64,000 bases of DNA from Modestobacter sp. Leaf380. Its GTDB lineage: Bacteria; Actinomycetota; Actinomycetes; Mycobacteriales; Geodermatophilaceae. Shown piece after piece: positions 8,196 to 17,662 of the stretch (position 1 is its first letter; the number at the start of each line of letters is the position of its first letter). The stretch is from positions 85,012 to 149,011 of the forward strand of contig NZ_LMQC01000012.1 in NCBI RefSeq assembly GCF_001424485.1, read 5' to 3'. The position numbers and the translations under genes were made by a program. The notes beneath the pieces are model-generated. The model did not search any database. It had not been told where the DNA came from and saw nothing but the letters and a program-made list of their open reading frames with translations.

Positions 8196-8629
8196 CCACG
8201 ACCGTCCCCGCCCCCGTCGTGCGCCGCGTCGCCGACGTCACCCCGCACTTCATCGGCGACAACCGCACCGTCAAGCTCGCCGTCCTGGCCGGCCCGGCCG
8301 ACGGCTCGACCACCACCACGGTGTTCGAGATCTGGGAGCCCGGCGGCGCGCAGCCGGACAACTCCCACGAGGACTCCGCGGAGACCTTCGTCGTCCTGCA
8401 GGGGACGGCGCGGGCGCACAGCGACGACCACGTCGTGGACCTGACCGCCGGGGACGTGCTGGTGCTGCCGACGGGCTCCGTGCACCACATCGTCAACACC
8501 TCGGCCACCGACCGGCTCTACACGCTGACCGTGATGGCCTCCGACGGCGGTTTCGCCGAGCTGATCGAGACCGGTCCGGTGGCCGCGTTCGACGAGGCCG
8601 ACCTCGCCGTGCTCGGCCGCGTGGGGTGA
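8192..8629 (+). CDS. Cupin-domain protein
   Basis: A 145-residue single cupin. The two cupin motifs are recognisable: NSHEDSAETFVVLQG (metal-binding His/Glu region, about residues 54-68) and DVLVLPTGSVHHIVN (about 89-103). It is translationally coupled to the isochorismatase-like hydrolase (GTGA overlap) and probably acts on the same small molecule, as a dioxygenase, isomerase or binding protein. The specific function is unknown. Confidence 0.8.
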   Translation: MTTTVPAPVVRRVADVTPHFIGDNRTVKLAVLAGPADGSTTTTVFEIWEPGGAQPDNSHEDSAETFVVLQGTARAHSDDHVVDLTAGDVLVLPTGSVHHIVNTSATDRLYTLTVMASDGGFAELIETGPVAAFDEADLAVLGRVG

Positions 8630-8635
8630 GCGGCC

Positions 8636-8944
8636 TCAGCTGAGCAGGTGCACCCCGGCACCCGCCGCACCGGCCAGCAGCAGGACCACGACGAACGGCG
8701 CCCGCAGCGCCAACGCCAGCGCCGCCACGGCCAGCCCCACCAGCCGGCCGTCCAGGACCAGCCCGTCCCCCGCGGCGACGGCCTGCACCGCCACGAGCGC
8801 AGCCAGCAGCGCGGCAGGCACGAACTCGACCACCCGGCGGACCGTGGGGTGCTCCACCCAGCTCGCCGGCACGCTCAACCCGGCCAGCTTGAGCAGGTAG
8901 CAGCCCAGCGAGGCGGCCAGCACCACGACCCACAGCTCGCTCAC
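8636..8944 (-). CDS. azlD: AzlD-family branched-chain amino acid exporter subunit
   Basis: A 102-residue membrane protein with about four hydrophobic helices and the AzlD-type RRVVEFVPAALLAALVAVQ segment in the middle. AzlD is the small partner of AzlC in export of branched-chain amino acids across the plasma membrane. Its GTG start overlaps the azlC stop by 4 nt. Confidence 0.85.
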   Translation of the reverse strand: MSELWVVVLAASLGCYLLKLAGLSVPASWVEHPTVRRVVEFVPAALLAALVAVQAVAAGDGLVLDGRLVGLAVAALALALRAPFVVVLLLAGAAGAGVHLLS

Positions 8945-9630
8945 CGGGACCGCCGCCAGTGCCCGGCCAGCACGACGGCCACGACGGCGGCCACCACCTG
9001 GACCCCGGCCGGGACGAGGGGCGTCAGCACCAGCGCGACGACGGCGCCACCGAGCGCGACCCGGCGCTGCGCGGCCGGCTCGGCCCAGGCCCGCTGCAAC
9101 CGCGGCCACAGCAACGCCAGGAACGCCGCCGGGACGACGGCGTCCAGCGCGGCCTGCGCGGTGCCGCCCAGGCCGTCGGCGCCCAGCGCACCGACCAGGG
9201 TCATCACGTTCCAGCCCAGGTAGATCGTCGCGCCGCCGGCGGTGAACGCCAGCTTCGCCAGCTGCCGGTCCGGGGCGGCGACGGCGAGCGCCGTCGTCTC
9301 GTCGATCACCCAGTGCGCTGTCGCGGCCCGGCGCACGGCACCCCGTGGCCGCAGCAGCGGCAGCAGCCGCACGCCGTAGACGGTGTTGCGGGTGCCCAGC
9401 AGCAGCGCGCTGCCGACAGCGGCCAGCGCCCCGCCGCCGGCCCCGATGACGCCGACCAGGGCGAACTGCGAGGCACCGGTGAACATCAGCAGGCTCAGCG
9501 CGCAGGCCTGCCACGGGTCCAGCCCGGCGGTGACCGCGGCCGCCCCGAAGGCCACCCCGTACAGCCCGACGGCGACCCCGAGACCGACGGCGTCCCGCAG
9601 GGTGGAGCCGCGGGTCGCGTCGGTGGCCAC
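8941..9630 (-). CDS. azlC: AzlC-family branched-chain amino acid permease
   Basis: A 229-residue polytopic membrane protein with the AzlC hallmarks: LSLLMFTGASQFA and ATAHWVIDETTALA, with conserved Gln and Asp/Glu in the membrane. Together with AzlD it forms a valine/leucine/isoleucine exporter. The GTG at 9630 is preceded by a TAGGCT box (minus strand, 9639-9644) 8 nt away, so transcription may be leaderless. It is divergent from mrp across 127 bp. Confidence 0.86.
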   Translation of the reverse strand: MATDATRGSTLRDAVGLGVAVGLYGVAFGAAAVTAGLDPWQACALSLLMFTGASQFALVGVIGAGGGALAAVGSALLLGTRNTVYGVRLLPLLRPRGAVRRAATAHWVIDETTALAVAAPDRQLAKLAFTAGGATIYLGWNVMTLVGALGADGLGGTAQAALDAVVPAAFLALLWPRLQRAWAEPAAQRRVALGGAVVALVLTPLVPAGVQVVAAVVAVVLAGHWRRSR

Positions 9631-9757
9631 GAGCCCGCAGCCTAGGGAGCGCGCGGTCGTACAGTGGAGAGCGGTCCGCCGCGCGGGTCGCCGTCCCTCC
9701 CGGGGAGGCCGACCGTGCAGCCCGCGGGCCCCCCGATGCGAGGAGACCCACCACCGC

Positions 9758-10909
9758 ATGTCCGACACGCTCACCGGCTCCCCGGCGCTCGACGCCGTGA
9801 ACGCCGCCCTGGCCACGGTCCAGGACCCCGAGATCAACCGGCCGCTGCCCGAGCTCGGCATGATCAAAGACGTCCGCATCGGCGACGACGGCCTGGTCGA
9901 GGTCGACGTCTACCTCACCGTGTCGGGCTGCCCGATGCGCGAGACGATCACCAGCCGGGTCACCGAGGCCGTCTCCGGCGTCGCCGGCGTGACCCGCGTC
10001 CAGGTCGCCCTGGACGTGATGAACGACGAGCAGCGCACCGAGCTGCGCAAGACCGTCCGCGGCACCGACGCCCCCGACGCCGTCATCCCCTTCGCCCAGC
10101 CCGGCTCGCTGACCCGCGTCTACGCGGTGGCCTCCGGCAAGGGCGGGGTCGGCAAGTCCAGCGTCACGGTGAACCTGGCCGCCTCGCTGGCCCGCCGCGG
10201 GCTGTCGGTCGGCGTCGTGGACGCCGACATCTACGGCCACTCGATCCCCCGCATGCTGGGCGTCGACGACAAGCCCACCCAGGTCGACGCGATGATCATG
10301 CCGCCGCAGTCCTACGGCGTGAAGGTCATCTCCATCGGCATGTTCACCCCGGGCAACACCCCGGTCGTGTGGCGTGGCCCGATGCTGCACCGCGCGCTGC
10401 AGCAGTTCCTCGCCGACGTGTGGTGGGGCGACCTGGACGTCCTGCTCATGGACCTCCCCCCGGGCACCGGCGACGTCGCCATCTCGGTGGCCCAGCTGGT
10501 CCCCAACGCCGAGATCCTGGTGGTGACGACGCCGCAGCAGGCCGCCGCCGAGGTCGCCGAGCGCGCCGGTGCCATCGCGACGCAGACCCACCAGCAGGTG
10601 GTCGGGGTCGTGGAGAACATGTCGTGGCTGGAGCTGCCCGACGGCTCCCGGATGGAGCTCTTCGGCTCCGGCGGTGGCCAGGCCGTGTCGGACGCGCTGA
10701 CCAAGACCCTGGGTGCGCGCGTCCCGCTGCTGGGCCAGATCCCGCTGGACACCCGGCTGCGCGAGGCCGGCGACGCCGGTGCGCCCATCGTGCTGGCCCA
10801 GCCCGACGCCCCGGCCGCGCAGGCGCTGGAGAAGATCGCCGAGGGGCTCGCGGTGCGCTCGCGCGGCCTGTCCGGGATGTCGCTGGGGCTCACCCCCGTC
10901 CGTCGCTGA
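9758..10909 (+). CDS. mrp: Mrp/NBP35-family Fe-S cluster carrier ATPase
   Basis: A 383-residue protein. Residues about 8-90 form a MIP18/DUF59 domain (SGCPM near 56-60). Residues 118-383 form the ParA/MinD-like P-loop ATPase with the deviant Walker A SGKGGVGKSS (126-135) and DLPPGTGD. It is thought to carry or insert Fe-S clusters in the cytoplasm. The usual C-terminal CxxC after ENMS is absent; here the loop reads ENMSWLELPDGS, as I recall for other actinobacterial Mrp proteins. The ATG at 9758 has AGGAG 13 nt upstream. A TACAGT at 9660-9665 is a possible -10 box. A strong terminator follows. Confidence 0.9.
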   Translation: MSDTLTGSPALDAVNAALATVQDPEINRPLPELGMIKDVRIGDDGLVEVDVYLTVSGCPMRETITSRVTEAVSGVAGVTRVQVALDVMNDEQRTELRKTVRGTDAPDAVIPFAQPGSLTRVYAVASGKGGVGKSSVTVNLAASLARRGLSVGVVDADIYGHSIPRMLGVDDKPTQVDAMIMPPQSYGVKVISIGMFTPGNTPVVWRGPMLHRALQQFLADVWWGDLDVLLMDLPPGTGDVAISVAQLVPNAEILVVTTPQQAAAEVAERAGAIATQTHQQVVGVVENMSWLELPDGSRMELFGSGGGQAVSDALTKTLGARVPLLGQIPLDTRLREAGDAGAPIVLAQPDAPAAQALEKIAEGLAVRSRGLSGMSLGLTPVRR

Positions 10910-10913
10910 CCCG

Positions 10914-10960
10914 ACACGACCGAGGCCCGGCCCCCACTGGGGGCCGGGCCTCGGTCGTGT
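10914..10960. terminator. Strong bidirectional hairpin between mrp and tatB
   Basis: A perfect 22-bp stem (10914-10935 with 10939-10960) around a 3-nt loop, starting five bases after the mrp stop and ending 12 bases before the tatB stop. The genes converge, so it can serve both. There is no T-tract, typical of high-GC actinobacteria. Confidence 0.9.
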
Positions 10961-10972
10961 CTGCGGTCGGGG

Positions 10973-11371
10973 TCAGGTGGCGTCGGTGTCGTAGGGCGCG
11001 GGCTGCGTCCGGTCCCGCGGACCGGTGGGCCGAGCGGCAGCGGCACCGGCCACGGCGGCCGAGCCGGCCACCGCAGCCGTCGCCGACCCGGTGCCCGAGG
11101 CCCGCTTCACCGGGCTCTCGTCCTCACCCATCAGCTGCTGGCGGAGGAACGTCTTGGGGTTGTACTGCCGCAGGTCCAGGTCGCGGAGCTGGTCGAAGTC
11201 CTCGCCCAGGCTGTCGTGCAGCTGACCCCGGACCCCGGTGACCGCCTCGCGCACCCGCTTGAGCCCGTTGGCGGCGTCCTTGGCCAACGAGGGCAACCGC
11301 TCCGGGCCGAAGATGAACAGGGCCGCGAGCCCGAGGACGATGATCTCGCCCCAGCCGATCGAGTCGAACAC
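10973..11371 (-). CDS. tatB: Twin-arginine translocase subunit TatB
   Basis: A 132-residue protein: one N-terminal transmembrane helix (about 6-21, EIIVLGLAALFIFGPERLP), an amphipathic helix, and an Ala-rich tail. TatB recruits folded Tat substrates, such as the PhoX encoded at 59-61 kb, to TatC. The GTG at 11371 is preferred to the GTG at 11380. It gives the canonical TatB start MFDSIGW, and GGAGG then sits 9 nt upstream, whereas it would abut the other GTG. It lies directly downstream of htrA-rseA-sigE, the order seen in mycobacteria. Confidence 0.92.
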   Translation of the reverse strand: MFDSIGWGEIIVLGLAALFIFGPERLPSLAKDAANGLKRVREAVTGVRGQLHDSLGEDFDQLRDLDLRQYNPKTFLRQQLMGEDESPVKRASGTGSATAAVAGSAAVAGAAAARPTGPRDRTQPAPYDTDAT

Positions 11372-11440
11372 CTGCCCCACCCTCCGTCGAGTTCCCCGGC
11401 CACCCTAGGCAGCCGTCCTGGGTCGGCGCCCAGCGCCCGG

Positions 11441-13000
11441 TCAGGCCGTGGTGAGCGTCGCCTGCACCGTGGTCGAGGAACCGGCGCCGGCGCGGACGAG
11501 CTCGACGGTCACCGTGTCGCCCGGGGCCCGGCGGTCGATGGCGACCACCAGCTCCTCCGAGCTGCCCACCGGCTCGCCGTCCACGGCGATGAGGACGTCC
11601 TGCTCGGCGATGCCGGCCTCCGCCGCCGGGCTGCCGGGCTCGACGTTGACCACCAGCGCGCCGTCCCGGGTGCCGTCGGACACCGAGCGGGCCTGCACGC
11701 CCAGCGAGGCGTGCACGGCCGAGCCGGTGGCGATCAGCTGCTCGGCGATGCCCCGCACGGTGTCGATGGGGATGGCGAAGCCCAGCCCGATGGAGCCCCC
11801 GGTGGTGCCGTTGCCACCGAGGGAGGCGATGGCGGTGTTGATGCCGATCACCGCCCCGGTGCCGTCGACGAGCGCACCGCCGGAGTTGCCCGGGTTGATG
11901 GGGGCGTCGGTCTGCACCGCGCTGATGACGGCGTTGGTGTCGGTGCCCTCCCCGGACAGCCGCACGGGCCGGTCCAGGGCGCTGACGATGCCGGTGGTGA
12001 CCGTGCCGGACAGACCCAGCGGGGAGCCGATGGCCACCACCGGGTCGCCGACGACGACCTCCCCCGCCGAGCCCAGCGAGGCCGCGACCAGGCCCGGCTT
12101 CTCCACCTTGATGACGGCGATGTCGCTGGCCGGGTCCCGGCCGACGATCTCGGCGGCCGAGCCGCTGCCGTCGCTGAAGACCGCGCGGATCTCGGCGCCG
12201 TCCACCCCGTCGGCACCGGACACGACGTGGTTGTTGGTGACGATGTAGCCCTGCTCGGCGTCGACGACGACGCCGGAACCGGTGGCCCCCGACTCGCCCA
12301 CCCGGACCTCGATCGACACCACCGCGGGGGTCACCGCGGCGGCGATCTCGGCGACCGAGCCAGGCTCCCGGCTGATCCCCGGGGAGACCTCGGACAGCTG
12401 CGTGCCCGGGGCCAGCAGCGGCTCCTCGTCGGCGGTGCGGCCCAGGAACCAGCCCAGCGTGCCGCCGAGGGCGGCGACGAAGACCAGCGCCATCAGGGCC
12501 AGGGCACCCAGGCGGGCCGGGACGTCGCCCAGCCGCAGCCGTCGGCGGCCGCGCGCGTCGCGGAGGACCGGGCCCTCCTGCTCGTCGTCGGCCGCGTACT
12601 GCGCCGGGGGGCCCAGGTGGGTGGCCGAGCGGGGGTCGCGCCACGGGTCGGCGGCGGCGTCGGACTTCCACCACGGTCCGGAGGCGGTGCGGCGCGCACC
12701 GGGCCGCCCGGACGGGGGCTCCCCCAGCCCGCTCTGCCCGTCCCGGGGGGCGAAGGCGCGCAGCACGGCCTCGGGAGGCAGGGGCGGCGGGGGGGCCGGG
12801 CGCGGACCCGCGGGCCGGTCGGCGGCGAAGGAGCCGCTCACGGTCGGGGGGCGGCCGAAGGCGGCCTGCTGGTCCGACGAGGCGGGCGGTGCCGGCGGGG
12901 CCGGGGCCGGGGCCGCGGCAGGACGGTCGAAGGAGCCGTCGGCTCCCGCGGGACGGCCGAAGCCGCCGTCGTCGCCGGGCCGGTCGGGGGTGTCGGTCAG
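11441..13000 (-). CDS. htrA: HtrA/DegP-like membrane serine protease with PDZ domain
   Basis: An envelope trypsin-like protease acting with RseA and SigE in the envelope-stress response. With the CTG start at 13000 it is 519 residues: a Pro/Gly-rich cytoplasmic tail, a transmembrane helix (about 164-187), the protease domain with His258 (TNNHVV), Asp293 (SDIAVIKV) and Ser373 (GNSGG), and a PDZ domain from about 425. The nearest GTG is at 12841 (466 residues). The longer form is favoured because the spacing motif FGRP...SF..RP continues upstream and the CTG overlaps the rseA TGA stop. Mycobacterial HtrA has a similar long tail. The extension is inference; everything after 12841 is secure. Confidence 0.87.
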   Translation of the reverse strand: MTDTPDRPGDDGGFGRPAGADGSFDRPAAAPAPAPPAPPASSDQQAAFGRPPTVSGSFAADRPAGPRPAPPPPLPPEAVLRAFAPRDGQSGLGEPPSGRPGARRTASGPWWKSDAAADPWRDPRSATHLGPPAQYAADDEQEGPVLRDARGRRRLRLGDVPARLGALALMALVFVAALGGTLGWFLGRTADEEPLLAPGTQLSEVSPGISREPGSVAEIAAAVTPAVVSIEVRVGESGATGSGVVVDAEQGYIVTNNHVVSGADGVDGAEIRAVFSDGSGSAAEIVGRDPASDIAVIKVEKPGLVAASLGSAGEVVVGDPVVAIGSPLGLSGTVTTGIVSALDRPVRLSGEGTDTNAVISAVQTDAPINPGNSGGALVDGTGAVIGINTAIASLGGNGTTGGSIGLGFAIPIDTVRGIAEQLIATGSAVHASLGVQARSVSDGTRDGALVVNVEPGSPAAEAGIAEQDVLIAVDGEPVGSSEELVVAIDRRAPGDTVTVELVRAGAGSSTTVQATLTTA

Positions 13001-13548
13001 GGGGTCCCGCCGGTGAGCTCGGTGGTGGTGCCCACGGTGACCGTCCGGACGACGGGCGGCACCAGCTCGGTGCGGTCACCGGTGGTGCTGGTGACCGAGC
13101 CGCTGTCCGGGCCGGTGCGGGCGACGGGGGTGCTGTCCGGGGCGGGCAGGCTGACGGCCAGGGCGACGACGCCCAGGCCCAGCCCAGTGAGGCCGGCGGC
13201 CACCCCGCGACGCAGCCAGCGGGCCTGGCCGGGGCGCTCGGGCGTCTCCGGCGCGGTCAGCGCCGAGGCGAGCAGCGTGCCCCCGCCGAAGGGACCGGTG
13301 GCGGACACGTCGGCGGTGAACGGGATCGCGCGCAGCCGGGAGAGCAGGTCGCCGGGCACGGCGACGTCCTGGCTGTCGTGGCTGCCGTGCAGGGCGTCCT
13401 TGGCCTCCCGCTGGGCCTGGACGGCCAGCCGGCACTGCAGACAGCCGGTCAGGTGACGGGCGGCGCGGCCGGCGGCACCACCGGAGAGCTCACCGTCGAC
13501 CAGTGCGGCGATGGCCTCCTGCGCGAGGTGGGTCTCCGGGACGTTCAC
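12997..13548 (-). CDS. rseA: RseA-like zinc-binding anti-sigma factor
   Basis: A 183-residue anti-sigma factor. The N-terminal ZAS domain has the H-x3-C-x2-C signature HLTGCLQC (about residues 34-41), which binds zinc and the sigma factor. A single transmembrane helix follows at about 113-130 ([20 protein letters not shown]), then a short Thr/Val-rich extracytoplasmic tail. The GTG start overlaps the sigE stop by 4 nt, so sigma and anti-sigma are made together. HtrA is the next gene, placing regulator and protease in one unit. Confidence 0.9.
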   Translation of the reverse strand: MNVPETHLAQEAIAALVDGELSGGAAGRAARHLTGCLQCRLAVQAQREAKDALHGSHDSQDVAVPGDLLSRLRAIPFTADVSATGPFGGGTLLASALTAPETPERPGQARWLRRGVAAGLTGLGLGVVALAVSLPAPDSTPVARTGPDSGSVTSTTGDRTELVPPVVRTVTVGTTTELTGGTP

Positions 13549-14108
13549 GCCACGCCCTCCGCGACCGGCCGGCGCTGCGGCGCGAGGTGGGCCAGCGCCT
13601 CGCGCAGCTGCACCCGGCCGCGGTGGATCCGGCTGCGCACGGTGCCCAGCTTGATGCCCAGCGTGGCCGAGATCTCCTCGTAGGTGAGGCCCTCGATGTC
13701 GCACAGCACGACCGCGACCCGGAACTCCGGGGACAGCGCGTCCAGGGCGGCCTGCACCTGCGGGTCCAGGTGGGTGTCGGCGTAGACCTGCTCGGGCGAG
13801 GGCGCGGTGCCGGGCAGCCGCTCGGTGTCCTCGGGCAGCGCGTCGAAGCGGATGCGCTGGCGGCGGCGGACCATGTCCAGGAAGAGGTTCGTGGTGATCC
13901 GGTGCAGCCAGCCCTCGAAGGTGCCCGGGGAGAAGTCCGCCAGCGAGCGGAACACCCGGACGAAGGTCTCCTGGGTGAGGTCCTCGGCGTCCTGCGGGTT
14001 GCCCGAGAGGCGGTAGGCCAGCCGGTACACCCGCGCGGAGTGGTCGCGGACGACCTGCTCCCAGGTGGGGGCCACCCAGACGTCGGTGGCGGTGGCGGGC
14101 TCGGTCAC
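13545..14108 (-). CDS. sigE: ECF sigma factor SigE
   Basis: A 187-residue ECF sigma factor. Region 2 carries [22 protein letters not shown] and region 4 carries [23 protein letters not shown] with the helix-turn-helix [12 protein letters not shown]. It probably directs the envelope/redox stress regulon and is held by the RseA-like protein encoded next. The GTG at 14108 is chosen because it puts the conserved core near residue 15. A GATCCT box (minus strand, 14115-14120) 6 nt upstream suggests leaderless transcription. Mycobacterial sigE has several starts, so longer forms are possible. Confidence 0.92.
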   Translation of the reverse strand: MTEPATATDVWVAPTWEQVVRDHSARVYRLAYRLSGNPQDAEDLTQETFVRVFRSLADFSPGTFEGWLHRITTNLFLDMVRRRQRIRFDALPEDTERLPGTAPSPEQVYADTHLDPQVQAALDALSPEFRVAVVLCDIEGLTYEEISATLGIKLGTVRSRIHRGRVQLREALAHLAPQRRPVAEGVA

Positions 14109-14337
14109 GGCTCCAGGATCGCAGACAGCACCCGAGCCGACCTCCCCGACGCTGGACGCAGGGGTGGGACCCGACCCGGAGGAGGCACGCTTCAACCGCA
14201 CACCCGTCACAACGGTCGGGGTGCGCCCCCGTGTTCCCCCGTCACGGCTGGTCACAGGCACCCCACAGGGAGGCCCCGCGACACGTCCCGGACCCACCGT
14301 GGGGCGCGGGCCCCGCCCGGGCCACTACCCTCGCCGG

Positions 14338-15012
14338 GTGACCAGCGCCGCCGGACCGCCACCCGTGGGGGGCTCACCGACCGACGCCGCGGCCTACGCG
14401 GCCACCTTCGCCGCGGAGTCCCCGGCGTTGGCCGCCGCCCGGCACCGGGCCGCCGCGGCCGTCGGTGCACTGGGCACCGTGGCCCCCGTCGAGCCGGCCG
14501 TGGGCGCCACCCTGGCCGTGCTCGCCGCCGGGGTGGGCGCCCGGTCGGTGGTGACCATCGGCGGCGGTGGCGGTGTCGCCGGGCTGTGGCTGCTGCAGGG
14601 CATGAAGGCCGACGGCGTGCTGACGGCACTGGACGCCGACCCCACCGAGCTGCGCGCCGCCCGGCGCACGTTCGCCGACGCCGGGGTGCCCAGCGGCCGC
14701 ACCCGGCTCATCTTCGGCACGGTGGGCGAGGTGCTCCCCCGGCTCTCCACGGAGGCCTACGACCTGGTCACCTGCGCCGGCCCGCCGGCGGAGTACTCCG
14801 CCCAGCTGGCCGCCCTCCTGGGTCTGGTCCGACCGGGTGGCTCGCTGGTGCTGCACGGCATCACCGACTCCGGTGTCGCCGACCGCAAGCAGCGCGACCC
14901 GCAGACGGTGGCCTGGCGGGAGATGGTGCGGGCGGTCAAGGACGACGAGGCCCTGGTCTGCGCGGTCGTCCCGGTCGGGGCCGGCCTGCTCGTGGCGACC
15001 AAGCGCAGCTAG
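14338..15012 (+). CDS. SAM-dependent O-methyltransferase (Rv1220c type)
   Basis: A 224-residue class I methyltransferase of the catechol-O-methyltransferase-like family. The SAM-binding loop is VVTIGGGGGVAGLWL with LDADPTE at the end of strand 2; the family norm is IGTGTG, so the loop is Gly-rich but compatible. The GTG at 14338 has a TACCCT -10 box (14326-14331) 6 nt upstream. It is divergent from sigE across 229 bp, as in mycobacteria. Its substrate is unknown. Confidence 0.85.
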   Translation: MTSAAGPPPVGGSPTDAAAYAATFAAESPALAAARHRAAAAVGALGTVAPVEPAVGATLAVLAAGVGARSVVTIGGGGGVAGLWLLQGMKADGVLTALDADPTELRAARRTFADAGVPSGRTRLIFGTVGEVLPRLSTEAYDLVTCAGPPAEYSAQLAALLGLVRPGGSLVLHGITDSGVADRKQRDPQTVAWREMVRAVKDDEALVCAVVPVGAGLLVATKRS

Positions 15013-15512
15013 TCCCCGTAGGGGAACTCCGCCACCGGCTCCCACGGCCCGCCGAGGTAGCGCCAGAGGCCGAGCCCTGTCGCCGGCACCCGCTCGGGTG
15101 CGAACCCGGCGGCCAGGTCCTCGTGCAGCGCCCGCGCCACCGCGGGCTCGACCTTGTTCTGCACCGTGACGTGCGCGTGTCTCCACGACGAGTCCTGCCG
15201 GGTCAGCCACGGCGCCCACGAGGCGGCGAGGTCGGCCCGCAGCGCACTCAGCTCGGGCGCCCGCAGGTCGTAGGCGACCCCCCGGCCCAGCAGCCGCAGT
15301 CCGGTGACCTCGACGTCGAAGGCCGGTCGGTCGGCCGCCGTCCGCAGGTCGTCCCGGACCCGGCCCACGTGCTCCCCGGGCACGGCGTGGAACAGCGTGA
15401 CGTGCGCGGCGAGGTGGTTCCGGTCGGCCGGGAAGTGCCGCGCCCGCAGGTCGTCGAAGCGCTGCTGGGCCTCGTCGGCCAGCAGCAGCGTGACGACCAG
15501 CGGGGCGGTCAC
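15009..15512 (-). CDS. 2'-5' RNA ligase-like (2H phosphoesterase) protein
   Basis: A 167-residue protein with two H-x-T-x motifs, HVTLF (about 37) and HVTVQ (about 113), the catalytic pair of 2H phosphoesterases such as LigT. Members act on 2'-5' or cyclic phosphodiester bonds in RNA or nucleotides. It is coupled to glgC by a 4-nt overlap, and its stop overlaps the stop of the convergent methyltransferase gene. Confidence 0.82.
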   Translation of the reverse strand: MTAPLVVTLLLADEAQQRFDDLRARHFPADRNHLAAHVTLFHAVPGEHVGRVRDDLRTAADRPAFDVEVTGLRLLGRGVAYDLRAPELSALRADLAASWAPWLTRQDSSWRHAHVTVQNKVEPAVARALHEDLAAGFAPERVPATGLGLWRYLGGPWEPVAEFPYGD

Positions 15513-16732
15513 TCCAGGATGGCGCGGGCGCCCTTGCCCAGGACGGTGACCCCGCCGGCGCTGACGTGGTAACGCTCGCGGTCGGCGTCCAGGTCCACGC
15601 CGATCCGGGCGAACGGGGGCACGACGACGTTCTTGTCCAGGATCGCCCGCCGCACGACGGCGCCCTCGCCGATGTGCACGCCGTCCATCAGCACGCTGTC
15701 CTCGACGCTGCTGGCCCGGTCCACGCGCACGCCGGGGCTGAGCACCGACCCGCGCACCGAGCCACCGCCGACGATGACCCCGGCGCTGACCATGGAGTCC
15801 TCGGCGCGCCCACCCAGCACGAACTTGGCCGGCGGGAGCTGCGGGGGCAGCGTGTAGATCGGCCAGCGGTCGTTGTAGAGGTTGAAGACCGGGGTGACCG
15901 AGCGCAGGTCCATGTGCGCGTCGTAGTAGCTGTCCATCGTCCCCACGTCACGCCAGTAGCCGTGGTCGCGCTCGGTGGCGCCGGGGACGACGTTGGTGGA
16001 GAAGTCGTAGACCCAGGCCTCGCCCTTGTCGGCGAGCATCGGCATGATCGAGCCGCCCATGTCGTGGACGGAGGACTCGTCCTCGGCGTCGGCGCGCAGG
16101 GCCTCGAGCAGGGCGTCGGTGGTGAAGACGTAGTTGCCCATGGAGGCGAAGCTCTCCTCCGGCGAGTCCGGCAGGCCGGGCGGGTCGGCCGGCTTCTCCA
16201 GGAAGCTCTTGACCTTGCCCTCGGCCGTGGCGTCGATGACGCCGAACTCGGTGGCCTCGTGCCGGGGCACGCGCAGACCCGCGACGGTGACGCCGGCCCC
16301 GGTCTGCAGGTGCTGGGCGATCATCTGCGCCGGGTCCATCCGGTACACGTGGTCGGCGCCGAAGACGACGACGATCTCGGGCCGGGCGTCGTAGATCAGG
16401 TTCAGCGACTGGAAGATCGCGTCGGCGCTGCCGGTGAACCAGCGCGGCCCCAGGCGCTGCTGCGCGGGCACCGGGGTCACGTAGTTGCCCAGCAGGCTGC
16501 TCATCCGCCACGTGGTGGTGATGTGCCGGTCCAGCGAGTGGCTCTTGTACTGGGTGAGGACGGCGATCTGCCGGATCTCGGCGTTGACGAGGTTGGACAG
16601 CACGAAGTCGACGAGCCGGTAGTTGCCCCCGAAGGGGACGGCCGGTTTCGCCCGGTCCTGGGTCAGCGGGGAGAGTCGTTTGCCCTCTCCACCGGCGAGG
16701 ACGATGCCGAGGACCCGCGGGCTGCCACGCAT
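15509..16732 (-). CDS. glgC: Glucose-1-phosphate adenylyltransferase
   Basis: A 407-residue GlgC, of usual length. The nucleotidyltransferase domain starts with [18 protein letters not shown] and contains [10 protein letters not shown] and FLEKPADPP. The C-terminal left-handed beta-helix carries the allosteric region. It makes ADP-glucose for glycogen and maltose-1-phosphate synthesis, feeding the GlgA-type enzyme at 19116. The ATG at 16732 has a TAGGTT box (minus strand, 16739-16744) 6 nt upstream, lying inside the end of the creatininase-like gene 4 bp away. It can therefore be transcribed on its own or by read-through. Confidence 0.95.
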   Translation of the reverse strand: MRGSPRVLGIVLAGGEGKRLSPLTQDRAKPAVPFGGNYRLVDFVLSNLVNAEIRQIAVLTQYKSHSLDRHITTTWRMSSLLGNYVTPVPAQQRLGPRWFTGSADAIFQSLNLIYDARPEIVVVFGADHVYRMDPAQMIAQHLQTGAGVTVAGLRVPRHEATEFGVIDATAEGKVKSFLEKPADPPGLPDSPEESFASMGNYVFTTDALLEALRADAEDESSVHDMGGSIMPMLADKGEAWVYDFSTNVVPGATERDHGYWRDVGTMDSYYDAHMDLRSVTPVFNLYNDRWPIYTLPPQLPPAKFVLGGRAEDSMVSAGVIVGGGSVRGSVLSPGVRVDRASSVEDSVLMDGVHIGEGAVVRRAILDKNVVVPPFARIGVDLDADRERYHVSAGGVTVLGKGARAILE

Positions 16733-16736
16733 GTGA

Positions 16737-17558
16737 TCAACCTAATGCCCGGACACGCCCGGCGCGCACCCGGCCTGGGAACTCGAACGCGGCGACCTCC
16801 ACGAGGGCCTCGGTCAGCCGCGTGCTCCAGCAGTCCACGATGGCCGCGCCGGCCTCCGCCGTCGCCCCGGCCGGGTCGCCCACGACCCCGTTGTCGGTGA
16901 CGTCGGCGGACACCCACGCGGTCGGGACGGCGCCCTCCAGCGAGAGGTGCACCGTGTCGGCGTAGAGGTCGAGCACCGCGTGACCGCCGGCCTCGGCGCG
17001 GTCCAGGTGCACGTCGTCGGGGGCCAGCGCCAGCATCGCCGACGTCTCCACGTACCCGCCGTGGATGCTGAACGCCTCGTCGGGCACGGGGAGGCCCTCG
17101 GGCAGCCCGAGCCGGAAGACCGAGACCGGGAAGACCATCAGCCCGGTCTCGACCCGGATGTCGCGGGAGACGGTGTCCAGCAGCGAGGGGTTGCCGCCGT
17201 GGCCGTTGACGAAGACGAGCCGGCGGAACCCGCTGGCCGCCACCGACCGGCCGACGTCCCGGCAGACCGCGAGCAGGGTCTCGGTGCTGAAGGACAGCGT
17301 GCCCGGCCAGCCCAGGTGCTCGGTGGACTTGCCGATGGTCAGGGTGGGCAGGACGTAGGCCTCGACGTCGTCGGGCAGCGCTGCCACCGCACGGGTGGCG
17401 ACGGCCTCGGCGACCAGCGAGTCGGTGACCAGCGGCAGGTGCGGGCCGTGCTGCTCCACCGCCCCGATCGGGACGACGGCCAGGGCGCCGGCGGTGTCGA
17501 CGGCGCCGATCTCGGGTCCGGTCATCCGGTCCCAGCGGCGGGTGCGGGGTCGCGTCAT
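16737..17558 (-). CDS. Creatininase-family amidohydrolase
   Basis: A 273-residue metal-dependent amidohydrolase of the creatininase/MftE-like family. Metal and catalytic motifs are visible: [16 protein letters not shown] (Glu, His, Asp near residue 32-46), NGHGGN (about 118-123) and HGGYVETS. Family members hydrolyse creatinine, formamidopyrimidines, or the mycofactocin precursor peptide; no mycofactocin genes are seen nearby. The ATG at 17558 is chosen; a second ATG lies ten codons later. It is divergent from the amidase at 17663, and the pair separates glgC from glgA. Confidence 0.85.
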   Translation of the reverse strand: MTRPRTRRWDRMTGPEIGAVDTAGALAVVPIGAVEQHGPHLPLVTDSLVAEAVATRAVAALPDDVEAYVLPTLTIGKSTEHLGWPGTLSFSTETLLAVCRDVGRSVAASGFRRLVFVNGHGGNPSLLDTVSRDIRVETGLMVFPVSVFRLGLPEGLPVPDEAFSIHGGYVETSAMLALAPDDVHLDRAEAGGHAVLDLYADTVHLSLEGAVPTAWVSADVTDNGVVGDPAGATAEAGAAIVDCWSTRLTEALVEVAAFEFPGRVRAGRVRALG

Positions 17559-17662
17559 GGCCGCAGGTGTACCGACCGGAGGTGACGGCGACGTTGCCTC
17601 CGTCCACAGCGCGTTCACCTGCCCGAACCACACCGGTGACGTGCCCCCCGCACGATGCCGCC

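Noticed and set aside
16737-17558. Mycofactocin maturation gene mftE
   Set aside because: The family fits, but no mftA, mftB, mftC or related genes are in the window.
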